NCBI GenBank assembly: GCA_003134995.1
Contig: PLDC01000018.1
Coordinates: forward strand, 146,390 to 210,389
Reading direction: 5' to 3'
Length of the DNA: 64,000 nucleotides
Source of the DNA: Acidobacteriaceae bacterium
GTDB lineage: Bacteria; Acidobacteriota; Terriglobia; Terriglobales; Acidobacteriaceae
Part shown: piece after piece, positions 23,843 through 32,625 of the stretch
Layout of the letters: the number at the start of each line of letters is the position of its first letter
Numbering within the stretch: the first letter of the stretch is position 1
The notes under the pieces: model-generated
The model's database searches: none
The model's input: the letters and a program-made list of their open reading frames with translations, nothing else
Told to the model about the DNA's origin: nothing
Position numbers and translations under genes: made by a program

Positions 23843-24838
23843 ATGACCCTAACCACCGCCACTACTGATTCCAGCGCCGCGCTCACCCCCGCCACAAACG
23901 GCTGGAGCCGCCTGCCCGCCGCCTACGCGATCCCCAACACCGCCCCCTCGCTCGAACAATCCCAAGAATACTGCCGTCAGCTCGCCCGCACCCACTACGA
24001 AAACTTTTCCGTAGCCACCTGGTTCCTACCCAAAAAACTCCGCCAGGATTTCCTCAACGTCTATGCCTACTGCCGCATCTCCGACGATCTCGGCGACGAA
24101 GTCGGAGACGCAGACGCATCTCTAACCCTGCTCGACGAATGGCAACAGCAGCTTGACGCCTGCTACGAAGGCAATCCGCGTCATCCAGTTTTTGTAGCTC
24201 TAAGAGAAACGGTAAGGAAGTTCAAAATCCCCAAGCACGAATTCTCCGATCTGCTGATCGCTTTCCGCCAGGACCAAACCGTAGCCCGCTTCGAAACCTT
24301 CAACGATGTGTTGGCCTATTGCCGCTATTCGGCGAATCCCGTAGGCCATCTCGTGCTCTATCTTTGTGGATATAGCGATGCCGAACGCCAGCAGCTTTCC
24401 GACTACACCTGCACTGCATTGCAATTGGCAAATTTCTGGCAGGACGTAACCATCGACTACGCCAAAGGCCGCATCTACCTTCCGCTCGAAGACCTGCGCC
24501 ATTACTCGGTAACCGAGGAAGACATCCAGCAGAACCGCAACGCACCGGCATTCTGCGAGATGATGAAGTTTGAAGTCGAACGCGCTCGCGAATGGTTCGA
24601 CCACGGCCTTCCGCTGATCGGCAAAGTAGACAAGGAATTAGCGGTAGACCTGGAACTCTTCAGCCGCGGCGGTCAGGAAATATTAAACGCCATCGAACGC
24701 CAGAATTATGCGGTACTAGGTCGTCGCCCAGTCATCTCGAAGTCTCGAAAACTGGCGCTGGTAGCCCGAGCCGCGCTGGGCAAGCTGCGAGGAGCCGCAT
24801 CCGGAAGCCCGAGGCGGGAAAGGGGACGCCGGCAATGA
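23843..24838 (+). CDS. hpnC: Hydroxysqualene synthase HpnC
   Basis: 331 residues of the trans-isoprenyl diphosphate synthase, head-to-head class. Seen: HYENFSVATWFLPKKLR (HpnC-typical), first Asp-rich motif RISDDLGDE, and second motif NFWQDVTIDYAKGRIYLP. HpnC converts presqualene diphosphate to hydroxysqualene. The N-terminal 20 residues and the Arg-rich tail are extra. The last codons overlap hpnD (ATGA), so the pair is coupled. Confidence 0.94.
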   Translation: MTLTTATTDSSAALTPATNGWSRLPAAYAIPNTAPSLEQSQEYCRQLARTHYENFSVATWFLPKKLRQDFLNVYAYCRISDDLGDEVGDADASLTLLDEWQQQLDACYEGNPRHPVFVALRETVRKFKIPKHEFSDLLIAFRQDQTVARFETFNDVLAYCRYSANPVGHLVLYLCGYSDAERQQLSDYTCTALQLANFWQDVTIDYAKGRIYLPLEDLRHYSVTEEDIQQNRNAPAFCEMMKFEVERAREWFDHGLPLIGKVDKELAVDLELFSRGGQEILNAIERQNYAVLGRRPVISKSRKLALVARAALGKLRGAASGSPRRERGRRQ

Positions 24839-25785
24839 GTGCCAAAGCCCAGCCAGTTCCCATCCCGTGGAGCCCGGCTCCCGCGCAGCTCACCATGGCG
24901 TATTCCGTGTGCCGAGGCATCACCCGCACCAACGCAAAGAATTTTTATTATGGATTCCTCGTTCTGCCTAAGCACAAACGCCAGGCCCTCTCCGCCGTCT
25001 ACGCTTTTATGCGGCGCTGCGATGACATTGCCGACGATCCAAGCCTGAGCCTCGAAGAGCGCCGCTTCAAGCTGACTACTTGGCTCGACGCGCTCCACCG
25101 CGTGCAGCAGGGCGATCCCAGCGACGATCCAATTCTGCTCGCGCTCAACGACGCGCAACGCCGCTACAACATCCCCGCTGGCTTGCTCGACGAACTGGCG
25201 ATGGGCACAGCCATGGACCTGGAACAGGGGACTCTGAGTGAATTATCGCCTGTGTCCGCAACCTCCAGCCTCACCGTGCAGTACCGCAACTTCGACGATC
25301 TAAAACAATATTGCTACAAAGTAGCCTCGGTAGTGGGCCTGGTCTGCATCCACATCTTCGGATATCGCGACCCCGCCGCCGAGCCGCTGGCCGAGCAGTG
25401 CGGCCTGGCCTTCCAGCTAACGAACATCATTCGCGACGTGAAGGAAGACGCCGCCATGGGCCGCGTTTATTTGCCGGAAGAAGATCTGGCAAAGTTCGGC
25501 TTGTCAGCCGGGGATCTGCTCGCAACGCCAGATCCAGCCCGGTTCCGTCCGCTACTAGAGCTGGAAGCCGACCGAGCCCGCGAGTTCTATCAGGCTGGCG
25601 ACAAACTGATCCCATTTATTTCGGAAGACAGCCAGCCAGCGCTGTGGGTGCTGGTAAACATCTATCGCAAGCTGCTGGAAAAAATCGCCGCCCGCCAGTA
25701 CGACGTCTTCACCGGCAAGGTAACGCTGACAATAAGCGAAAAACTCCGCGTCCTGGGCAAGGGCTTCCTGCAGCGCATCACCTAA
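24835..25785 (+). CDS. hpnD: Presqualene diphosphate synthase HpnD
   Basis: 316 residues. Seen: CRGITRTNAKNFYYGFLVLP, first Asp-rich motif MRRCDDIADD and second motif NIIRDVKEDAAMGRVYLP. HpnD joins two farnesyl diphosphates into presqualene diphosphate, the substrate of HpnC. The start is the ATG that overlaps the hpnC stop; the longer upstream frame is a shadow of hpnC. Confidence 0.95.
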   Translation: MSAKAQPVPIPWSPAPAQLTMAYSVCRGITRTNAKNFYYGFLVLPKHKRQALSAVYAFMRRCDDIADDPSLSLEERRFKLTTWLDALHRVQQGDPSDDPILLALNDAQRRYNIPAGLLDELAMGTAMDLEQGTLSELSPVSATSSLTVQYRNFDDLKQYCYKVASVVGLVCIHIFGYRDPAAEPLAEQCGLAFQLTNIIRDVKEDAAMGRVYLPEEDLAKFGLSAGDLLATPDPARFRPLLELEADRAREFYQAGDKLIPFISEDSQPALWVLVNIYRKLLEKIAARQYDVFTGKVTLTISEKLRVLGKGFLQRIT

Positions 25786-25875
25786 CCAGCCCGAAGGGCG
25801 CCATGCGAAAGCCCGGCACGGCAGTGCCGGGTAGAAGTGGGAGAACGAAGCGAGTCCCGTAGGGACGGCACTCAC
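25785..25875. repeat. Palindromic repeat cluster after hpnD
   Basis: Successive short palindromes: GCCCGAAGGGC, CCCGGCACGGCAGTGCCGGG and GTCCCGTAGGGAC. The same style of element (chains of short hairpins) recurs at 23.7, 36.2 and 52.9 kb. It separates hpnD from the membrane-protein gene. Confidence 0.6.
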
Positions 25876-25942
25876 CTATCAGCTCCGTGTTAGTGGTTGA
25901 GCGGTATTCTGTAGCCATGCAATGAGCCTGCCGAGGAACTCA

Positions 25943-26389
25943 ATGAACGCAACATTCGGTGGCCGGAACCTGCGCGAGTGGATCAGCCTCATAGCGGCAA
26001 TCGCTGTTGGGCCGGTATTTCTCTTAGTCGGATACCGAGCGCGCCTTGTATTCGCGCCGGCTGCCGCCGCCTATATCCTTGTTTGCGTTCTCATCGTGCC
26101 GTTGCTGACAGTTGCCGCTGGCCGTTTTAGATTTCCCGCCTGGCAGCTTGCAATCATTTCCGTGGACTTGTCGGTAATCGGAGATAACCTTCGACTTAAC
26201 GCCATTCATCGAAGCGAAATTCCTTCGACGGCCTTCGTGCTGTGGGCTGGAGGCACTCTTCTTTCTTCGCCACTGCCCGTTTATTTTCTGCTAAAGCCCT
26301 TGGCGCCACGTCGGCGCTGGATAGTGGGTATCATGATTACTCTGACCGTCCTTCTGCTCTGGCTTACGATCAAGAGGATTACCGGGTAG
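25943..26389 (+). CDS. Small integral membrane protein, unknown
   Basis: 148 residues from ATG 25943, which has GAGGA six bases upstream; an earlier ATG at 25922 lacks one. About four hydrophobic helices: ISLIAAIAVGPVFLLVGY, AAYILVCVLIVPLLTVA, TAFVLWAGGTLLSSP and GIMITLTVLLLWLTI. No family recognised and no charged active-site pattern. It sits between hpnD and hpnE, after a repeat cluster, and is probably an insertion, not a pathway gene. Confidence 0.55.
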   Translation: MNATFGGRNLREWISLIAAIAVGPVFLLVGYRARLVFAPAAAAYILVCVLIVPLLTVAAGRFRFPAWQLAIISVDLSVIGDNLRLNAIHRSEIPSTAFVLWAGGTLLSSPLPVYFLLKPLAPRRRWIVGIMITLTVLLLWLTIKRITG

Positions 26390-26429
26390 GCGGAGACTGA
26401 GTGTCAGTGTTAGAAGCTAACCCTTCCCC

Positions 26430-27968
26430 ATGCCAACGCCAAACCGACCCACCGTAGCCATAGCCGGAGGCGGCCTCGCCGGCCTGGCCGCAGCCTGCGC
26501 CCTCTCCGACACCGGCTTCGACGTCACCCTATTCGAACGCCGCCCCTACTTAGGCGGACGCGCGTCCTCCTACGAACATCCCGGCACCGGCGAAGTAGTC
26601 GACAATTGCCAGCACGTGCTCTTCCGCGTATGCACCAACCTCGTCGAGTTCTACAAACGAATCGGAGTAGAGGACAAAATCCGCTGGTATGACGAAATGA
26701 CGTTCATCGAGCCCGGAGGCCGCACCAGCGTGATGCGAGCCTCGCCGCTCCCAGCGCCGCTTCACACCGCGCCAAGTTTCCTGCGGTTTCCGTTTCTAAA
26801 CGCAAAAGACAAGCTGGTAATTTCGCAAGCGATCGCGGCGCTAGCCCTAACGAAGCAACCAGACACCGGCCGTTCGTTCCAGGACTGGTGCCGCCAACAC
26901 CACCAAACCGAAAACGCCATCGAACGTTTCTGGAAGCCGATCCTGGTAAGCGCTCTAAGTGAAGACCTCGACCTGATCTCGATTTCCTACGCAGCCCAGG
27001 TAGTGCGCGAATCCATGAAGTCGCCCGAAGCCCGCCACATGGGTGTTCCAAGCATTCCACTGACCGACCTCTACAACCGCGCCGGAGACTACATCCGCGC
27101 CCGCAACGGCAAGATAAAGTTCCGTACCTCGCTCGAAAAGTTTTCCCCCGAGCCATCGCAAGTGAGAGTTCGAGTCGGAGACGCAGAAGAACTCTTCGAC
27201 TATCTAGTCCTGGCACTCCCGTTCGAAAACCTGGAACGCGTCCTCCCGCAAACTCCAGAATCATCCGCACTGCGCGAAAAGCTAACCCACTTCGAATCCG
27301 CTCCAATAACCGGAATCCACCTCTGGTTCGACCGCCAAATCACCGACCTGGACCACGCTGTCCTACTAGACCGAACAATTCAATGGATGTTCCACAAGTC
27401 GCGCCTCTTGGAAAGAGATCGGCGGAACGAACACAACCGGGAAGGGAACGACTTCAATTCTGAGCCTGCGCTGAGCAAGCGAAGCGCGACGAGGAGTGCC
27501 GTAAACGATTCGTATCAGGGCACGGCTTCAGCCGTGCCGCAAGGCGGCAAAATCGCCGGGGCTTTAGCCCCTGAGGGCAGCTACATCGAGCTAGTAGTAA
27601 GCGCCTCAAAGAATCTAATCGACAAATCCCGTGCCGAAATCGTCGACCTGGCTCTAAAAGAAGTCCGCGAATTTTTCCCCGAAGCAAGAACAGCAAACTT
27701 AATAAAGTCAACCGTAATCAAAGAAGTTCGCGCGACCTATTCTCCGCGCCCCGGCATCGATCCTTACCGGCCCTCGCAAATTACAGCGTGGCCCCGAGTC
27801 TTCCTCGCCGGCGATTGGACTGCCACCGACTGGCCCGCCACCATGGAAGGCGCGGTCCGCAGCGGCTATCTAGCCGCCGAAGCCCTAACCCGCGCCGCAG
27901 GGAAGAAAGGCTCCCACTTCCTCGCGCCCGATCTCCCAGCAGCAGGCCTGATGCGACTCTTCAGCTAG
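26430..27968 (+). CDS. hpnE: Hydroxysqualene dehydroxylase HpnE, with repeat-derived insert
   Basis: 512 residues of the FAD amine oxidase/phytoene desaturase fold: VAIAGGGLAGLAAACAL (FAD-binding) at 9-25, ERRPYLGGRASSY, and the C-terminal FAD site PRVFLAGDWTATDWPATMEG. HpnE reduces hydroxysqualene to squalene. Residues about 330-384 are low-complexity (RSATRSAVND, GTASAVPQGGKIAGALAPE) and are encoded by dispersed palindromic DNA repeats; they sit between conserved WMFHKSRLLER and SYIELVVSASKN. The frame is kept. This explains the length (relatives are usually nearer 420-460). Confidence 0.92.
   Translation: MPTPNRPTVAIAGGGLAGLAAACALSDTGFDVTLFERRPYLGGRASSYEHPGTGEVVDNCQHVLFRVCTNLVEFYKRIGVEDKIRWYDEMTFIEPGGRTSVMRASPLPAPLHTAPSFLRFPFLNAKDKLVISQAIAALALTKQPDTGRSFQDWCRQHHQTENAIERFWKPILVSALSEDLDLISISYAAQVVRESMKSPEARHMGVPSIPLTDLYNRAGDYIRARNGKIKFRTSLEKFSPEPSQVRVRVGDAEELFDYLVLALPFENLERVLPQTPESSALREKLTHFESAPITGIHLWFDRQITDLDHAVLLDRTIQWMFHKSRLLERDRRNEHNREGNDFNSEPALSKRSATRSAVNDSYQGTASAVPQGGKIAGALAPEGSYIELVVSASKNLIDKSRAEIVDLALKEVREFFPEARTANLIKSTVIKEVRATYSPRPGIDPYRPSQITAWPRVFLAGDWTATDWPATMEGAVRSGYLAAEALTRAAGKKGSHFLAPDLPAAGLMRLFS
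27455..27585. repeat. Palindromic repeat inside hpnE
   Basis: Contains GGGCACGGCTTCAGCCGTGCC, GCCGCAAGGCGGC and GGGGCTTTAGCCCC, plus an upstream ctgagc..gcgaag segment. The GCACGGCT.AGCCGTGC core also occurs at 36.26 kb and, degenerate, at 42.17 kb. The insert keeps hpnE open. Confidence 0.7.
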
Positions 27969-28051
27969 ACCCTCGCAGAATTGTGTCTTCGACGCACCCG
28001 ACCACATGGTAAGATTGCGCTCTCCCCCAAACCCAGCCGGAGGCGTACCCC

Positions 28052-28531
28052 ATGTACAAAACCCTGTGTGTGGCAGTTCTGTTGTTGGCAACTATCGTGT
28101 TTACTTCAGGCAGCAAGCCCGCCGACGCCTCAGCGACCGGTTTGCCCTCGCCCGTGGTTGTGGCGAAAGGCAAATTGTTTAATCAGACAACGTCTATTAC
28201 GACAACGACGCTTTTCACGCCTGCCAGTACGGGACTCTATCGCTTGACGGTCTATGCCACCGTTAGCAGCGCTGATCAATCGAGTTTTCAGGGATGGAAC
28301 TACGTCCTAAACTGGGCGGACGACGCAGGGGCGGAGTCGTCGAACAACATACTTGCAGTTAACGCGAATGCGACGCCGCCGAATGCGTGGGGGTCATCCA
28401 CGTTCCTTTCGCCGGGGTGCGTTAGCACATTTGAAGCAATTGCAAATTCTCCCGTCACGTACTCGTTCGAGCAAACCGGCCCAAGCAGCACCGCAATCTC
28501 CTTGTATTGGGTGGTCGAGCGACTTGAGTAA
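28052..28531 (+). CDS. Small secreted protein
   Basis: 159 residues with a signal peptide (about 1-26, LCVAVLLLATIVFTSG) and a mature domain of beta type: LFNQTTSITTTTLFTPASTG, LYRLTVYATVS and SYTFEQTGP-like strands, resembling a small jelly-roll or fibre-type fold. GGAGG lies nine bases before the ATG. No family recognised; secretion is inferred from the leader. Confidence 0.65.
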   Translation: MYKTLCVAVLLLATIVFTSGSKPADASATGLPSPVVVAKGKLFNQTTSITTTTLFTPASTGLYRLTVYATVSSADQSSFQGWNYVLNWADDAGAESSNNILAVNANATPPNAWGSSTFLSPGCVSTFEAIANSPVTYSFEQTGPSSTAISLYWVVERLE

Positions 28532-28678
28532 CTCCCTTGCTCATTCCGCCCCCCGGCTCTTCGACTGCTTCGGCGCGTGCGTGCGGGTTCGTTTTTTGCG
28601 TCTCGCCGCTGACTTCCACATTTGCTTCAAAGACCCTGCAGTCTAGAATGGCCACCAGCGCGGCATCTGAGAGGAACA

Positions 28679-29833
28679 ATGAATCGAATCAAGCTCCTGC
28701 TATTGACGAGCACAATCTTCCTAACCGCACTCCCCGCGTTCTCTCAATGCACGCTCCCCGCATCTCCATCGCCAGCCACCGAAGACACCACCTTCGACAC
28801 TTTCTTCCAGCAAAACGGTCCAGGATGGACCGGCGGCGACGGCACCTACTCTCTTCTTCTCCCCGACGGCACCGATCTCTGGATGTGGTCCGACTCCTAC
28901 ATCGGCACCGTCAACCCCACAACCCGCTTGCGTTCCAACGATCTCTTCAGCGCGCACAATTCGCTGACCATCCAAGATCAAACCGCCAACACGTTAACCA
29001 CAGTTGGCTATCCTCCGAAAACCAGTTCGTACTTCGTGCCCACAACCAAAAGCGACTGGTTCTGGCAAGGAGCCAGCCTTCTGGTCGAGCCCACTCCCGG
29101 AACCTACCAGATCGAAATCATGCTGCTGCAGTTCACTCCCACCCTCAAGTTCGTAGGCGAATCAGTAGCGATAGTCGACTGGCCGAGCTACACGATTCAG
29201 TCAATCACGCCCGTAGCTCTTACGAGCACTACGATTCAGTGGGGCAGCGACATCATGCTAGCCGACGACGGCTATTACTACATCTACGGAATCAAGAATC
29301 CCTCCAGCGACTACAAACAACCCTACGTCGCCCGCACCACCTCCGTCAGCTACCTCACAACGCCTTCGCAGTGGACCTACTGGAACGCCACCACCAGCGC
29401 GTGGGTAACCTCGCAATCCAGCGCCACGCCGCTAAGCGGAGTCGCCGCTATCACTCCCGAATACTCCGTGAACCAGATGACGGCGACCACCGGCACGTTC
29501 TATTTGATGACCGGAATGAATCCCGTCAAGCCCGCCTATCCTGACTGGAACCAGGTCACCACCTATTACTCCTGCAACCCGCAAGGCCCGTGGACAAATA
29601 AAACGGTTGTCTACACCACGCCCGAAGCCGGTGCTCCCGGCTGCAAAGAAGGCAATCTCGTAACCTACAATCCCAAAGCCCATCCCGAATTCACCGACGA
29701 CACCGGAATTCTCCTCAGCTACAACGTGAACGCCCTCGAGTCCGGCGATCTGGTCTGCGCAAACGATTACATCCCTCGCTTCGTCCGCATCACAATCCCC
29801 GGCGTGACCGACAAAGCCCGACATGTTCGCTGA
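28679..29833 (+). CDS. Secreted beta-propeller-like protein (DUF5005/DUF4185-like)
   Basis: 384 residues from ATG 28679 (GAGGAA five bases upstream). Signal peptide 1-22 ends PAFSQ. Mature motif GWTGGDGTYSLLLPDGTDLW and WMWSDSYIGTVNP resemble the first blade of five-bladed propellers related to GH43/DUF4185 or DUF5005 proteins. A carbohydrate-related role is plausible but no catalytic triad is identified. It stands alone. Confidence 0.6.
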   Translation: MNRIKLLLLTSTIFLTALPAFSQCTLPASPSPATEDTTFDTFFQQNGPGWTGGDGTYSLLLPDGTDLWMWSDSYIGTVNPTTRLRSNDLFSAHNSLTIQDQTANTLTTVGYPPKTSSYFVPTTKSDWFWQGASLLVEPTPGTYQIEIMLLQFTPTLKFVGESVAIVDWPSYTIQSITPVALTSTTIQWGSDIMLADDGYYYIYGIKNPSSDYKQPYVARTTSVSYLTTPSQWTYWNATTSAWVTSQSSATPLSGVAAITPEYSVNQMTATTGTFYLMTGMNPVKPAYPDWNQVTTYYSCNPQGPWTNKTVVYTTPEAGAPGCKEGNLVTYNPKAHPEFTDDTGILLSYNVNALESGDLVCANDYIPRFVRITIPGVTDKARHVR

Positions 29834-29930
29834 ATCGCTCTGCGCCAATGCGGGTTAACGAGAGACATGGCGATCTTTCAACATTCGGGCCCGAGTTTAG
29901 AGTAGTTACATTAAATAACGAGGTACGGGC

Positions 29931-30137
29931 GTGGACACGACGGCGCTGATGGTTGGTCAAGAGGTTTGGGTAGCGAGCGGACCTTACGGTTACAAGGGCA
30001 AGGTGAGTGAGGTTGGACCGGGGGGCGTGAGAGTGGAAACTCAAGCTGGACCTTTTTGGTTCGATACCGACGGCAATAGTGAAAGGGAGCCGACTCGTGA
30101 GGGTGGCCCTTGGTGCATAGACATAGGATTAGACTGA
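29931..30137 (+). CDS. Small SH3/KOW-like protein
   Basis: 68 residues. MVGQEVWVASGPYGYKGKVSE and VGPGGVRVETQAGPFWFD resemble a small SH3-like barrel with a KOW-type turn. The GTG at 29931 follows ACGAGG; ATG 29949 is an alternative. Function unknown; it may be a stray but conserved-looking small protein. Confidence 0.4.
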   Translation: MDTTALMVGQEVWVASGPYGYKGKVSEVGPGGVRVETQAGPFWFDTDGNSEREPTREGGPWCIDIGLD

Positions 30138-30415
30138 AAGAGCACCCCCGCTCTCTCTATGAAGAACTTCAGGGCGGGCGACACAGTCTCCTGAGAGGCA
30201 AGCTCTTCGAAATGGGAACCCACGGTAGTCCATAAGGCGACATTATGCGGCCACACAACTGTTGCTAACAGGCGTAGCGCTCACTGAGTCGTCGATAAGT
30301 GATAGGGAGATTTCTCCCCAAGCACCGAGTTCGCTGAGCGAAATTAACTATTTTTCTTTGTGCGAATTGCCGCATAATAGAAACCCATGATGAAGCCCTC
30401 TCTCGCCGATCCCAT

Positions 30416-30820
30416 ATGAGAAGAATCGGCGCGTTCTTGCTGCCACTCAGTTCGCTTCTGCTCGCATTGATCGTCTTCCAATCTTGCAACGCGCTCAATC
30501 CTTTGTGTGGTAGCGCTCGACCGGCCCCGATCATCGGATCTCTTTCGGCGACCACGATTACTCTCGCTCAAGTTCAGACGGGATTTGTTCTGAACGTGTA
30601 CGGCTCTCAGTTTGTTTCATCTTCCGTCGTGGTCATCAACGGGACGACCCTAACCACCGTGGTCACAAACAGTACCGAGTTGCAGGTCACGATCACTACC
30701 GCCCTGATCTCCGCTCCTGGAACTGCGAGTGTAACGGTAAACACTCCAAGCGGAAACTCGGGAGATTTGGGCTGTACGAGCGGTGGAACCAGCGCCGCCC
30801 TAGTCTTGACCATCACCTAG
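30416..30820 (+). CDS. Lipoprotein with IPT/TIG domain
   Basis: 134 residues: lipoprotein signal (hydrophobic LLPLSSLLLALIVF, lipobox FQSC, Cys at about 24) and a single IPT/TIG immunoglobulin-like domain (PIIGSLSATTITLAQVQTGFVL, TVTVNTPSG-type end). Such domains bind ligands or form surface stalks. Start ATG 30416. The 30138-30415 gap shows no other gene. Confidence 0.6.
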   Translation: MRRIGAFLLPLSSLLLALIVFQSCNALNPLCGSARPAPIIGSLSATTITLAQVQTGFVLNVYGSQFVSSSVVVINGTTLTTVVTNSTELQVTITTALISAPGTASVTVNTPSGNSGDLGCTSGGTSAALVLTIT

Positions 30821-31014
30821 CGGACAACGATTCCCAAAGCCAAGCTTCGATAGAAAACCGAATGCCGCAATCAATAGGTAGAAGCGGATCAGAACTGAGG
30901 AGACGCAAGGCCGGAAATCATCAGGAAGGAAGAATCAATTCAGAAGAAGTAGCAGTACTGTCACCACTCGCGTTCTTCTGCAACACAGAAACTCTCAAGG
31001 AAGAGTTCGAACCC

Positions 31015-31638
31015 CTACTTTTTCCCCACGTGAGCCTGAATCCTCGACACAAATTTCGGAGTGTGCTTAACCACTACGTGTCCAATCCCGGGCGCAAACG
31101 CGTGCCACAAATTCAAACCAGCGTCGTTGCCCACCATCGAACCAAAATCGCCGGCCGAATCCACGGCATGCCGTCTCCAGTAAGGAGTCGACCCCGCATC
31201 CGCCGCCACCGCAGTCAGCGTCCGCAACAAATATCCAGTATTGAGCTTGGCGCTGCCCGACTCGGTATGTGCCACAAGCGCGCGAAGAGACGCGTGCATC
31301 CCTCGGCCTATCAGGCTTCCATCGTCCGCCGAACTCGAAGGCTGCCTCACCATCGCCGGATACAGAATCTTGTGCAGCCGTGCGTCGAAATCCTGACCAT
31401 GCTGTGTCGGCGCGCCGTCAGAAACCAGCCCAGCCTGTCGCATTTCCGCAGCATGAACATCCGCCTCCGCAACCTGCAAAGGCGCGCGTGCCTCATCCAC
31501 AAACTCGTTCAACGTATGGGTATCAGTCGAAACCAGCGCCGAAGGCGCATCTGGAAGGGTTTGCAAATCCTGGCATACTGCACTGCACGAAGCCAGCAGC
31601 AAGAAACCAACGGCGGCCGATGCAATTCGTTTCACCAT
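31015..31638 (-). CDS. Secreted hypothetical protein with LPDAPSA leader
   Basis: 207 residues from ATG 31638 (MVKRIASAAVGFLLLASC); an in-frame ATG at 31665 adds nine residues. The leader is followed by DLQTLPDAPSALV, a pattern I associate with exported acidobacterial proteins. The remainder is soluble, with a hydrophobic-poor C-terminus (FAPGIGHVVVKHTPKFV). The overlapping plus-strand ORF is Arg/Pro-rich and rejected. Function unknown. Confidence 0.6.
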   Translation of the reverse strand: MVKRIASAAVGFLLLASCSAVCQDLQTLPDAPSALVSTDTHTLNEFVDEARAPLQVAEADVHAAEMRQAGLVSDGAPTQHGQDFDARLHKILYPAMVRQPSSSADDGSLIGRGMHASLRALVAHTESGSAKLNTGYLLRTLTAVAADAGSTPYWRRHAVDSAGDFGSMVGNDAGLNLWHAFAPGIGHVVVKHTPKFVSRIQAHVGKK

Positions 31639-32152
31639 ACCCAGCCCCACCTCGCCAGGCCCCACTGCGTGCCTGACGTCTATTAGAAGCTAGCACTCAA
31701 CATGCCATTCATACTGAGCAAGAACACAAGCACATACAGTAAGTTGCGCGAACCCGCGTCCCGGTTGTGTTTAAATCGCCTAACACAGCCGTCAACCACG
31801 CTACTCTTAGAGGATTTTTATGTAGAACTTACGTACGTTTCCGGGATTTGAGCCTACAGAGAATGCCCTAATGAACCACCCAAACTAACGTGGAGAGCTT
31901 CACCCCAGCCCCCCTAGGCGCAACCCTCGAACAGCGAGAGTGCAAACTTTGGTCCCAAGCTGGGAAAAATCTTTCACTGAGGGTGGTTGGGTTTGGATTC
32001 GTAAATGAGACGATGGACAAAGGCCGAGTCTGGGCACTCGGGTGTACGAATGTCCGACAACGCGTCTTAATCGTCTGGTGGTGGCTCGAACCACCCTAGC
32101 CCAGGGGCAAGCCTTTCGCGTTCTTTGCAAGAGGTTCCCGCCCCAGACGGAC
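31639..32152. other. Long intergenic region with structured segments
   Basis: About 500 nt without a convincing gene. A 69-residue GTG ORF at 31890-32099 is possible but low in support. Local stems such as GGTGG..CCACC near 32079-32096 are visible. No tRNA, tmRNA, RNase P or SRP signature was recognised. Confidence 0.3.
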
Positions 32153-32177
32153 GAAAACCCCGGAAGTCATCCGGGGC
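32153..32177 (-). terminator. Intrinsic terminator of the EamA pair
   Basis: On the minus strand the hairpin CCCCGGA-TGACT-TCCGGGG is followed by TTTTCG. It lies about 70 nt after the stop of the last EamA gene. Confidence 0.75.
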
Positions 32178-32244
32178 TCAATGTTGTACTGGCCACTGCC
32201 TGCGAAGCAACCCTAGAATAACGCCACCAACGGCATTGTCAAGA

Positions 32245-32625
32245 TCACCCCGCCAGCAACGCCACTCCCGCAGCCACCAGCGAAGCAGCAATCCATCGTC
32301 GCCGATCCACTTTTTCATGCAAAAAGATCTTCGCTGCCACAGCGTTCGCGATGAAGGTAAGCGAAGCGGCCGCAGGAGCGACCAGGCTAACGTCTCCCCA
32401 GGAAAGCGCAAACAGCAAACTGAAAAAAGCCGCAGCCATGCTCGCCACGGCAAAGAAAAAATTGGGATTGCTGAGCGTCCGCACAATCACGTGCAGAAGC
32501 CCGGCGCGCCGGCGCAACTCGCCGACATCCCCAACCTGTTTCATTGCGTGCGAGAGAAGCACATCGCCAACGACCGAAGCGAAAACGATCACAAGAATCG
32601 CGCTCCAGGTGTAAAGAGTTCTCAT
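32245..32625 (-). CDS. Small EamA/DMT-type membrane protein 1
   Basis: 126 residues, four transmembrane helices, EamA-type half-transporter (about 110-130 residues): SAILVIVFASVVGDVLLSH, FAVASMAAAFFSLLFALSW, SLVAPAAASLTFIANAVAAK and IAASLVAAGVALL. Its start overlaps the stop of the upstream EamA gene by 4 nt, so the two probably form a heterodimer like ArnE/ArnF. It lies downstream of hpnJ on the same strand. Confidence 0.75.
   Translation of the reverse strand: MRTLYTWSAILVIVFASVVGDVLLSHAMKQVGDVGELRRRAGLLHVIVRTLSNPNFFFAVASMAAAFFSLLFALSWGDVSLVAPAAASLTFIANAVAAKIFLHEKVDRRRWIAASLVAAGVALLAG

Noticed and set aside
31000..31025. T-loop-like GTTCGAACCCC suggesting a tRNA
   Set aside because: No matching acceptor, D or anticodon arms in the flanking 90 nt.
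30862..31686. 274-aa plus-strand ORF
   Set aside because: Opposes a minus-strand gene that has a signal peptide and an LPDAPSA-type leader; Arg/Pro-rich composition.
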